19,670 nt of DNA, taken from NCBI GenBank assembly GCA_035291605.1, contig DATDRS010000090.1, positions 1 to 19,670 of the forward strand, in the 5' to 3' direction. Below are positions 14,540-19,670 of the stretch, piece after piece (the first letter of the stretch is position 1; every line of letters starts with the position of its first letter). The translations under genes were made by a program, and so were the position numbers. The DNA is from DATDRS01 sp035291605. Its GTDB lineage: Bacteria > Chloroflexota > Anaerolineae > Anaerolineales > UBA6663. The notes below the pieces were generated by a model. The model ran no database searches and had not been told where the DNA came from. It was given only the letters and a program-made list of their open reading frames with translations.

Positions 14540-15601
14540 CTGTTTTGCGGAAGCCTTTCCAGGTCCCGCCCACGTGTAGACCGGATACTGGGAGACATCG
14601 GGTAAGGGTTCGGCGATAAGCTCTTCCAGAGTAAAAGGGGTGTGGCAAGCGTCACGCCGGCCGGTGAGGGCCTGGGACTGGCGGGCCTGGTGTTGCGCCA
14701 GGAGCGTGGCGGTCTGTCCCAAATGCACTTGGTTCGGCGTGAGCATAGCGAGCGTCGTCAGCCGATGGACGTGGTTGTACCAGTCGTAGAAGCCGGTGAA
14801 GTAGGTGACGGCGGCCGGCACATCGATGAAGCAGTCAGGATAGACGGGATGCGTCTTGATGGTGCCGAAGTGAGCTTCGATGCGCGGGTTGTCACGCGAA
14901 GCGGGCGTGCGTGGTCGGCTAAAGAGCTGCCCGATCCCCAGCCTGAGGAAATATTGGCGGGTCGAGTGGGAGCGCATCGGGGCGCCGCGATCGCTGAGGG
15001 ACTTGGGCCATGCTGGGCGAGGCTGATCGAGCAGGGCCTCGTTCGTCAGGCCCTGGTCCCAGAGCGCCTGCACGTGGTCACTGCTGAGCGTGTCCTGCAC
15101 GTGCCAGGCGACGTTCTTGCGGCTGAAGTGGTCGAGCAGACTGTACAGGTACCAGAAGACCCAGCGCTCGGGCGAGCGCAGCACGGTCACGTCCCAGTCC
15201 CAGAGTTGATTAGGGCCGGTGACCCAGTCGGTGTCGGGCGCCGGGCCGAGACGCTGGCTGACTTGCCGCCCGCGCGGGCCGGCGCACCCCAGGGCCACCT
15301 GATAGCGCCACACCGTCACGTGCGACACCGGCCAGGCCGTTTGCGAGCCCGTTTCCAGGCTCAGGGCCAGTTCGCGGCAACTCTGATCGGCGTGCTCCGC
15401 CGAGCGGATCAGGCTCACCACCGTCGCGGCTTCGGCGCGGGTGAGGGCATTCCGCGGTCGTGGCCGCGGCGCGGCGGGCGCTTTCGGCAGAGCCGCTCGG
15501 CGCCAGCGCTGCAGACTGCGCGGACTGATCCGCAGCATCTGGCAGGCGCGTTTCTCTGGCAGCCCGGCGCGGGTGGCCTCGGCCACGAGGGCTTGCATCA
15601 C
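14522..15601 (-). CDS. IS transposase orfB, DDE/rve integrase core
   Basis: A 359-residue transposase. An N-terminal helix-turn-helix-like region (KRACQMLRISPRSLQRWRRA) is followed by an HTH_21-like segment. The rve catalytic core begins at NQLWDWDVTVL (first Asp), with the second Asp in SLSDRGAPM and the Glu in NPRIEAHFGTIK, the usual DDE order of IS3/IS481-type enzymes. Length and the absence of internal stops suggest an intact enzyme. It begins with GTG overlapping the stop of orfA (GTGA), with ATG as the next codon. Reinitiation rather than the programmed -1 frameshift common in IS3 elements therefore seems to connect the two proteins. Confidence 0.9.
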   Translation of the reverse strand: MMQALVAEATRAGLPEKRACQMLRISPRSLQRWRRAALPKAPAAPRPRPRNALTRAEAATVVSLIRSAEHADQSCRELALSLETGSQTAWPVSHVTVWRYQVALGCAGPRGRQVSQRLGPAPDTDWVTGPNQLWDWDVTVLRSPERWVFWYLYSLLDHFSRKNVAWHVQDTLSSDHVQALWDQGLTNEALLDQPRPAWPKSLSDRGAPMRSHSTRQYFLRLGIGQLFSRPRTPASRDNPRIEAHFGTIKTHPVYPDCFIDVPAAVTYFTGFYDWYNHVHRLTTLAMLTPNQVHLGQTATLLAQHQARQSQALTGRRDACHTPFTLEELIAEPLPDVSQYPVYTWAGPGKASAKQATPRA

Positions 15602-15981
15602 CGGGCGCGTCTCCGTCGGGACCGGCCGGCCGGGCTCACGCGCTGGGACTCCTCGCGCTCTTTTTTCGCTCGGCGGAGCACGGTGAAGGCCACGCTCAAC
15701 TCGGCCAGCGCGCGGGTCTTCTCGCCAAGCTCCTGCTCGAGCACGCGCACGCGCTCGGGCGAGACGTCACTCGGCTGGCGCCCGTGGCGCCCGTGGACCT
15801 TGAGCGCGGCCAGGGCCGCGCTTTCGATAGTCTGCTCGATCTCGCGCAGATCATCCAGATGGATGCCGTACGCGCGCACGCTTCGCGTCTCGCCCACGGG
15901 CGCGTCCGGCGTGCGGGTGGCTCGATACAACTCCAGCTTGCGCTGGGCGGTTAAGCGATGGGTCGATTTCGTCTTAGGCAT
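15598..15981 (-). CDS. IS transposase orfA (DNA-binding/coiled-coil subunit)
   Basis: A 127-residue basic protein beginning MPKTKSTHRLTAQRKLELYR. The N-terminal half (LTAQRKLELYRATR through GIHLDDLREIEQTIE) resembles the HTH_Tnp helical region of IS3-type OrfA proteins. A leucine-heptad segment (VRVLEQELGEKTRALAELSV) could dimerise, and the C-terminus is very basic (SRRRRAR). Its stop overlaps the orfB start by four bases. No strong ribosome site is visible before ATG 15981. A large folded leader lies upstream. Confidence 0.82.
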   Translation of the reverse strand: MPKTKSTHRLTAQRKLELYRATRTPDAPVGETRSVRAYGIHLDDLREIEQTIESAALAALKVHGRHGRQPSDVSPERVRVLEQELGEKTRALAELSVAFTVLRRAKKEREESQRVSPAGRSRRRRAR

Positions 15982-16033
15982 GTCGTGAGTGTCCTTGGTC
16001 GAGAGGCCTATCGGAAGACTCTACCACGCCGGT

Positions 16034-16091
16034 GGGCTGTGGACGTGTGGACAACTGGAAGTGCGCCAGTTGCCCACGGCGCCCACAGCCC
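16034..16091 (-). other. Three-tier hairpin in the IS leader
   Basis: Nested inverted repeats upstream of orfA: outer GGGCTGTGG (16034-16042) with CCACAGCCC (16083-16091); middle GTGG (16047-16050) with CCAC (16074-16077); inner CAACTGG (16052-16058) with CCAGTTG (16066-16072) around a 7-base loop. The transposase transcript would fold this about 50 bases before the orfA start. It may limit read-through transcription or translation, or be a transposase binding region. Confidence 0.5.
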
Positions 16092-16152
16092 CGACGACGA
16101 CGAGTTACGTAGGTAGGGGTGTTTTCCCTCTGCCTAAATAGGCGCTCAAAAA

Positions 16153-16178
16153 GCGACACCCTTCAGTGTAACTAAACG
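16153..16178 (-). repeat. Right terminal inverted repeat of the IS
   Basis: Read on the minus strand it starts CGTTTAGTTACAC and ends GGGTGTCGC, one base longer than the left end. It borders the GGCC target duplication at 16179-16182. Confidence 0.8.
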
Positions 16179-16215
16179 GGCCGATGACGGCGCAGGAATA
16201 AACTTTGGCCAGCAT

Positions 16216-16370
16216 AGGGCCAAGTGTATCTAAGATGGAAGGGGAGGGCAAATGGCGCGCGTTTCGCTGCGCGCTCACAGTGGCGCACGCAAGTGTGAAC
16301 TTGGCGGGGGGTGACGCGGCCCAACTCGCGTGCGTGGCCGCGGCGATTCAGTACAAGCCACGGCAGCAAG
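16216..16370. other. Gene-free stretch next to comM relic C
   Basis: This contains the upstream side of comM copy C; CACTTGGCC before the ATG is shared with copy B. No intact gene is recognised. Confidence 0.35.
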
Positions 16371-16493
16371 GTAGATATCGCTCAGGAAAAAGCGGCAGGC
16401 CGGGCTGTACTGCTTGTCGGCGAGCAGATCGGCGTAGGTCTGGGCCAGCCGTCCGGATTGCCACTGGCGGAGCAGCGCCAGATATGGTCGAGA
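16371..16493 (-). pseudogene. Relic of an FFLxDIYG-type conserved hypothetical protein
   Basis: The minus strand from 16490 reads YLALLRQWQSGRLAQTYADL, then LADKQYSPACRFFLSDIY. This matches my memory of an uncharacterised family with RLxxTYADLLAxxRYxPAxxFFLxDIYG. The frame is closed by TAG just upstream (16496-16494). After DIY the expected GPKDFSxRD is replaced by unrelated sequence. About 40 of some 200 residues remain. Confidence 0.55.
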
Positions 16494-16671
16494 CTAGTCG
16501 CGGCCACCGCCTAGTGCCACATCTGGCGATTGGCCCCTATTTGTCTGAACCATTGTACCAGTCTTTACCAGGGTGCCTTCCGGGCCAGCAATTCACCCGA
16601 GGCGCACGGGAGCGGAGCGGGATCACGGCGCAACTCCCGAACCGTACCGTATCAATGGCGCCGGCAAGGGA
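16494..16671. other. Intergenic, nothing recognised
   Basis: No gene or strong secondary structure is seen between the relic and the end of the small helical gene. Confidence 0.35.
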
Positions 16672-16896
16672 TCAGGCTGGCCGCGTATTGAGATGCTCTA
16701 TCTTCTCCGCGACCCGCTGATCGATGTAGCCGTTCAGCGCTTGTTCCAGGTCCTTTTCGGCAAGTTTCAAATCCTGAATATAGCCATAGGAGTAGTACTC
16801 AACGTTCCCGGTCGCGCGCCGGCGGCACTGGTCCAGTTGGCGCTGTGCTTCAAGATAGTTGCTCAGCATGCCAATGAGGTCAGCAATCTTGATCAT
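16672..16896 (-). CDS. Small helical protein, 74 residues, function unknown
   Basis: MIKIADLIGMLSNYLEAQRQ begins a protein that is almost entirely charged amphipathic helix (LDQCRRRATGNVEYYSYGYI, QDLKLAEKDLEQALNGYIDQ). It probably folds as a helical hairpin or short coiled coil. GAGGAG lies about 8 bases before the ATG, which supports a real gene. It is the last gene of the minus-strand stress/membrane series, 65 bases after the SRPBCC gene. I cannot assign a family. Confidence 0.72.
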   Translation of the reverse strand: MIKIADLIGMLSNYLEAQRQLDQCRRRATGNVEYYSYGYIQDLKLAEKDLEQALNGYIDQRVAEKIEHLNTRPA

Positions 16897-16960
16897 TCTT
16901 CACTCCTCTTCATCGATGACGGCCAGCCATGTTAGCGCCAGCATCCGCCGGGCACGGTCG

Positions 16961-17410
16961 TTAATGGCTCCCGTTGGGCACGGCTTCCAGCAGGGCTTTG
17001 AGGCGGCGTAAATCGGTGTCGCATAGTAGCGTAACAGCGTCAGCGAAGATTGGCTCAGCTAACTTGAAAAAAACTCCAGATTGCACCTCGCCGACGAAGA
17101 CGATCTTAGTGCCATCTCCATCCGGCTCGAGCGCGTAGCGGAAGACAAAGGCGAGAGGGCCTGAGCTGCTCCTGAGGGCATACTGCCGGTTGGGCTCGTA
17201 CTCAATGACCTCTTGTGGTGATTCGATTCTCTGACTCAGAAAGCGACCTACCGCCAGGAACGTTGTACCCACAGTAACGGGTGCCGCCGAGGTCATGGTC
17301 ACGTCGTAAGTCCGGGCGGCCCACCTCGGCAGATTCTCAGGATCGGCCACAAACGCGAAAACCGCCTCGATAGGCCGGGAGATCAGGATGCTGGTTTCGG
17401 TTCTTGCCAT
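16961..17410 (-). CDS. SRPBCC / polyketide-cyclase-like START-fold protein
   Basis: A 149-residue member of the SRPBCC (Bet v1-like) superfamily. The opening ARTETSILISRPIEAVFAFV then ADPENLPRWA is the diagnostic first strand and helix, and the C-terminal long helix is AEPIFADAVTLLCDTDLRRL. The fold has a hydrophobic ligand cavity; the ligand is unknown. I use ATG 17410, with GGTGG 5-6 bases upstream; a GTG at 17419 is in frame. It begins 15 bases after a sufB scar and belongs to the same minus-strand series. Confidence 0.87.
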   Translation of the reverse strand: MARTETSILISRPIEAVFAFVADPENLPRWAARTYDVTMTSAAPVTVGTTFLAVGRFLSQRIESPQEVIEYEPNRQYALRSSSGPLAFVFRYALEPDGDGTKIVFVGEVQSGVFFKLAEPIFADAVTLLCDTDLRRLKALLEAVPNGSH

Positions 17411-17425
17411 GTGACCCACCTGCCT

Positions 17426-17524
17426 CTACCCGACCGAGCCTTCCATCTGCAGTTGCAGCAGGCGGTTCATTTCAATCGCGTACTCCATCGGCAGCTCTTT
17501 CACCAGCGGCTCGACAAAGCCCGC
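17426..17524 (-). pseudogene. sufB: sufB/sufD C-terminal scar
   Basis: The minus strand reads CIAGFVEPLVKELPMEYAIE, then MNRLLQLQMEGSVG and TAG (17428-17426). This is the conserved C-terminus of SufB-type Fe-S assembly scaffold proteins (GFxEPLVxxxPMEYAVELNRLIxLEMEGSVG). Only 32 residues remain, and its 5' side merges with the BON gene in a different frame. SufD ends similarly, so the exact paralogue is uncertain. Confidence 0.75.
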
Positions 17525-17859
17525 GATGCACCCACGCGGAGAATGGAGGCGCGCGTAGGCTGATTCGCGGCCAGCGCTTGAGCCACTGCGATTTCCAAGT
17601 CAGCGTCGGCCACCAACTCATTGTGGACGACCTCGACACCGCGCACGGCCGCGACGCGCTGTTCGGCGTCGTGTTTGTGTATGACGCTGCGGACATGACC
17701 ACGGAGAAAGACTTCCCCTGCACGGGCCTCCGCTTCAATGTCTTTGTAATCGAGCGAACGAAGGCCGTCGGCCTCCCACAGCGCATCATGCACGCCCGCC
17801 AGGACAGCTCGATTGGAGCGGCCAATTTGTTCCGGGATCAATACGTTATCAGCTAACAT
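17500..17859 (-). CDS. BON-domain protein with a replaced C-terminus
   Basis: A 119-residue protein. A BON (osmotic-stress/phospholipid-binding) domain spans the middle, with LDYKDIEAEARAGEVFLRGH, then VRSVIHKHDAEQRVAAVRGV and VEVVHNELVADADLEIAVAQ, where a second BON repeat starts. After TRASILRVG the frame passes into the sufB scar and ends ASRALSSRW. The native gene likely continued with a full second BON domain, as in the neighbour at 18650. The start is ATG 17859 with GGAG five bases upstream. It lies 18 bases after the HdeD-like gene. It may still make a one-domain protein. Confidence 0.78.
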   Translation of the reverse strand: MLADNVLIPEQIGRSNRAVLAGVHDALWEADGLRSLDYKDIEAEARAGEVFLRGHVRSVIHKHDAEQRVAAVRGVEVVHNELVADADLEIAVAQALAANQPTRASILRVGASRALSSRW

Positions 17860-17877
17860 AGTCACTCCTGCATGCTA

Positions 17878-18567
17878 CTATTTACGCCAACCCAGACAGG
17901 CTGCAAGGCCCATTAGGCTCAACCACTTTTCTTGCAAGTTCCTCAACCGAAAACCCAGCCTCATCTGCAGGAGACCGAAGACCAGGGCATACGCCCCGAT
18001 CAGCCAAATCAAGCCTAGAGCGGTCGCCCTGGGCCATATCACTAACATCACGCCTACTGCCACCGACAGGATACTGCTCAATACCAGCAGTCCTGCCTTT
18101 TCGGTCGCTCTACGCAACCGGATGGCAGCAACAATCTCCAGCGTCCCGGTGACGATGGCCCACGCCACAATCAGATACAACAAGGTGAGGGCGGTGAGGC
18201 CGGGAGAGAGGAAAGACAAGACTCCGGCGACGATGCCTATCAGCCCCTCAATCAGCAACAACCACCAGGGCCGGGAGCCGGTGTGGCGGGTTAGAGGCTG
18301 TTTCTTAAATGGTCTTTTGTCGCCACATTTGGTGGTCGGCAGGCTTTTTGACCGCCGTATATGGGGCAGTTCTCGCTTTAACAAACAGCCTCTTAGACCC
18401 GCGATCACTCCTAAGATTCCATCCGCGAGTGCGTAAGCGCCGAAGAGCAACACCAGCGCCACCAGGGTGAGATACGTCCCGAAAAAGGCGGCCAGGACAA
18501 ACAGAACCGCGAACAGGCCGCGCAGCAAGATCAACCACCAGTTTCGAGCTAACCCGTAAGCGGACAT
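17878..18567 (-). CDS. HdeD-like membrane protein carrying an in-frame MITE insertion
   Basis: A 229-residue HdeD/DUF308 family integral membrane protein with about six membrane helices: LARNWWLILLRGLFAVLFVL at the start, LLFGAYALADGILGVIAGL (41-59), then RPWWLLLIEGLIGIVAGVLS (99-118) and repeats of the family's GAYAL motif near 191. Residues about 59-92 (RGCLLKRELPHIRR... KKQPL) are foreign and encoded by a 99-bp inverted-repeat element. Without them the sequence reads AGLTRHTGSRPWW, as expected for the TM2-TM3 loop. The start is ATG 18567 with GAAGGTG five bases upstream; an in-frame ATG 81 bases earlier lacks family sequence. HdeD proteins are linked to acid and general stress. Confidence 0.9.
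   Translation of the reverse strand: MSAYGLARNWWLILLRGLFAVLFVLAAFFGTYLTLVALVLLFGAYALADGILGVIAGLRGCLLKRELPHIRRSKSLPTTKCGDKRPFKKQPLTRHTGSRPWWLLLIEGLIGIVAGVLSFLSPGLTALTLLYLIVAWAIVTGTLEIVAAIRLRRATEKAGLLVLSSILSVAVGVMLVIWPRATALGLIWLIGAYALVFGLLQMRLGFRLRNLQEKWLSLMGLAACLGWRK
18294..18392. mobile_element. 99-bp MITE-like element inside the HdeD-like gene
   Basis: The ends GAGGCTGTTTCTTAAA (18294-18309) and the reverse complement GAGGCTGTTTGTTAAA (18392-18377) differ at one base. TTA flanks both sides (18291-18293, 18393-18395), a 3-bp TNA duplication as made by IS1031-group IS5-family transposases. No transposase is encoded. 99 + 3 = 102 bases, or 34 codons without a stop, so the host gene stays open. 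Confidence 0.85.
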
Positions 18568-18649
18568 TGTTTCACCTTCTGATACCGGTTTGCCTCCTGC
18601 GACACATTGTTCCGCAGTGGGTAAACCTATCGATGCTGTCTTTGGCAAT

Positions 18650-19099
18650 CTAGTCGTGAATGGATTTGATCTTCACCGAGCGTACGCCGGGAACGCCCTG
18701 GCAGACCGTGGTCACCGCCCCGCGCGCCGCCGCCTCGCGGGCGAAGTTGCCGACCACCATGGCGTGTCCGAGTGACGACACGACCCGGTAACCGGGCGGG
18801 ATGGCCCGGGAACGCGGATCAAGCGCCAGCGCTGTAGCCACCCGGCGCACGAGCGAGCTGTCGTCTACCAGGTGGTTCACCACGCTGCGGGCGCCAGTGA
18901 CCTTGCGCGCGGCCTGCTCGATCGCGGGGACGAGCATTTCCGAGAGCATGTACCCGGTCAGGGTTACCTGGCCGTGCATCACGCTCACGTCCGCGTCAAT
19001 CGAGTTGACGGGGTCCAAGGCATAGATAGCTTGCCGGACATCGGCCTCGATGTCCATGTCCGGGCGCATGTCAACCAGGGTCGTTACTGGACTATCCAT
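18650..19099 (-). CDS. Double BON-domain protein
   Basis: A 149-residue protein with two BON domains: residues ~15-80 (IEADVRQAIYALDPVNSIDA, VSVMHGQVTLTGYMLS, KVTGARSVVNHL) and ~83-147 (LVRRVATALALDPRSRAIPP, GHAMVVGNFAREAAARGA, VPGVRSVKI). The GxxVTLTGxV/GVxSV pattern is diagnostic. No signal peptide is seen. AGGAGG five bases before ATG 19099 decides the start. BON proteins associate with membranes and osmotic or envelope stress. It lies 82 bases before the HdeD-like gene and 53 after the 51-residue membrane protein, so the set is likely one operon. Confidence 0.88.
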   Translation of the reverse strand: MDSPVTTLVDMRPDMDIEADVRQAIYALDPVNSIDADVSVMHGQVTLTGYMLSEMLVPAIEQAARKVTGARSVVNHLVDDSSLVRRVATALALDPRSRAIPPGYRVVSSLGHAMVVGNFAREAAARGAVTTVCQGVPGVRSVKIKSIHD

Positions 19100-19152
19100 G
19101 GTATCCTCCTCACACATGACGCGGCCGTCTTGCGGATATGTATTTCAAACCG

Positions 19153-19308
19153 TTAGCGCCCCAGCAAGATAAAGACGCCGGCCGCAATGGCGAGTATCGC
19201 CATGATCAAGGGTAGGCCCTGAAAGCTGAAGTTGAGCAATGCGATCAGCCCGGTCAGGATGAGCCAAATGCTCAGCAACAGCATCCCTATATTCTTGGTG
19301 AATTTCAT
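19153..19308 (-). CDS. 51-residue two-helix membrane protein
   Basis: MKFTKNIGMLLLSIWLILTG then LIALLNFSFQGLPLIMAILA and IAAGVFILLGR: a short basic N-terminus, two hydrophobic helices (~8-27 and ~32-49) joined by NFSFQG. AAGGG lies 8 bases before ATG 19308. Such proteins are common next to YggT/BON/HdeD genes but have no assigned role. Confidence 0.78.
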   Translation of the reverse strand: MKFTKNIGMLLLSIWLILTGLIALLNFSFQGLPLIMAILAIAAGVFILLGR

Positions 19309-19366
19309 GGAGGTTACCCTTTCCTTATGATGTGTGTGTGAAGGGGCGGCGTGGGGCCTACCGGCC

Positions 19367-19670
19367 TTATGACCCGCTCGAGGTGGTGTGGGTCGTGCGC
19401 TCGTTGCCCGTGCCGCCCGGCGTCTGCTCGCGCGTCGAGCGCGTGACCGTGCGAGCGCTGGCACGATACGCAACAATGGGGATCACGCCAACGACAACCC
19501 AAAAGAGCAGCGCATAGACTGCCATGGCAATGAGCGTCGTCACTTCGAGGATCGTTTCACCCGAGAACCACGTCGCCACCAATCCCGTGAACGGCATAAC
19601 GAACACCCCCGTAATGCCATACATGAAAACGGCGAAGCCGGCGTTCGGATTGGCCCCAATCAATTTCAGC
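19367..19670 (-). CDS. YggT-like membrane protein, 5' end outside the window
   Basis: The partial protein reads LKLIGANPNAGFAVFMYGIT, then GVFVMPFTGLVATWF, a second hydrophobic stretch LEVTTLIAMAVYALLFWVVV and a polar tail SARTVTRSTREQTPGG...SSGS. The GANPNxxF...F..P/F pattern and two-block layout suggest the YggT family (integral membrane, linked to osmotic stress or cell shape). The frame continues to the window edge, so the true start lies beyond it. It heads the minus-strand stress/membrane series. Confidence 0.75.
   Translation of the reverse strand, partial: LKLIGANPNAGFAVFMYGITGVFVMPFTGLVATWFSGETILEVTTLIAMAVYALLFWVVVGVIPIVAYRASARTVTRSTREQTPGGTGNERTTHTTSSGS

Larger units (their letters stand above)
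14515..16178 (-). mobile_element. Complete two-ORF insertion sequence, IS3-like, 1664 bp
   Basis: The boundaries come from the split comM relic. Left end CGCTCAGTTACGC...GGGTGTCGC (14515-14539) and the reverse complement of the right end CGTTTAGTTACAC...GGGTGTCGC (16178-16153) form an imperfect inverted repeat of about 25 bp with one gap. GGCC flanks both sides (14511-14514, 16179-16182) as a 4-bp target duplication, matching the single GGCC in copies A and B. Inside are orfA and orfB on the minus strand, both intact. The stop of orfB lies inside the left end. The element is recent relative to the comM fragment it broke, and may still be active. Confidence 0.88.
14465..16215 (-). pseudogene. 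comM: comM N-terminal relic, copy C, split by an insertion sequence
   Basis: ATG 16215-16213 begins MLAKVYSCAVIG, then the IS interrupts (16178-14515). The peptide resumes at 14514 as GLEGAIVEVEVDTANG, ending at 14465 where DUF3060-type sequence begins out of frame. Joining the two sides and removing one GGCC gives an uninterrupted comM N-terminus of about 27 residues. It lacks the LPSFVDVG and tail segments of copies A and B, so its 3' junction arose separately. Confidence 0.78.

Noticed and set aside
14642..15988. Open frame of about 450 codons on the + strand
   Set aside because: It is antisense to transposase orfA/orfB, whose DDE motifs and IS ends fix the coding strand.
17813..18436. 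Open frame of about 207 codons on the + strand
   Set aside because: Antisense to the BON and HdeD-like genes; composition is not protein-like and it crosses the MITE-like insert.
1..19670. CRISPR array, rRNA or phage structural genes
   Set aside because: No regularly spaced repeats, rRNA-like sequence or phage proteins were found on either strand by reading.

Overview
The window looks like a GC-rich chromosome segment from a filamentous-type Chloroflexota bacterium (Anaerolineae/Caldilineae-like). This is an inference from gene style: paired Ser/Thr kinases with Thr/Pro-rich linkers and small Cys-containing ectodomains, a LysM + M23 lipoprotein, HdeD/BON/YggT stress-membrane genes, and RibD-like and SnoaL-like accessory enzymes. 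No rRNA, CRISPR array or complete tRNA was seen.

Left part (1-4565, + strand): accessory metabolism. There is a terminator, a decayed RibD-type reductase tail, an intact RibD-type reductase, a SnoaL-like protein and a quinone-oxidoreductase N-terminal scar. Then comes a well-formed promoter (TTGACT-N17-TATCAT) with a perfect 7+7 palindrome at the expected start of transcription. It drives a berberine-bridge-type FAD oxidoreductase, probably together with a second RibD-type reductase and a four-helix membrane protein.

Middle-left (4566-6536): a gene graveyard. Two direct copies of a ~310-bp unit (terminator-like hairpin plus a 5' fragment of comM on the minus strand) bracket an ABC-permease N-terminal fragment and a decayed HEPN-MNT toxin-antitoxin pair. 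In that pair the toxin has an internal deletion and the antitoxin has lost one catalytic Asp. The 3' half of a CAT-anticodon tRNA lies just before the second copy.

Centre (6537-14158, minus strand): a four-gene signalling/envelope cassette. A LysM/lytic-transglycosylase-like/M23 lipoprotein is followed by an 812-residue protein of no recognisable family, which appears to have its own leaderless promoter. Two overlapping, paralogous transmembrane Ser/Thr kinases come next. The kinases have related four-cysteine ectodomains outside the membrane, which suggests envelope sensing feeding into phosphorylation. The 812-residue protein is the obvious unknown partner.

Right (14159-16671): a DUF3060-type C-terminal scar joined to a third comM fragment. 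That fragment is split by a complete 1.66-kb two-ORF IS (IS3-like DDE transposase) with inverted termini and a GGCC target duplication. A fragment of an FFLxDIYG-type protein follows.

Far right (16672-19670, all minus strand): a stress/membrane cluster containing a YggT-like protein (cut by the window edge), a 51-residue two-helix protein, a double-BON protein and an HdeD-like protein. It continues with a BON protein whose 3' end has been replaced by a sufB C-terminal scar, an SRPBCC protein and a small helical protein. The HdeD-like gene carries a 99-bp MITE-like insertion with 17-bp inverted ends and a TTA duplication. The insertion adds exactly 34 codons without breaking the frame.
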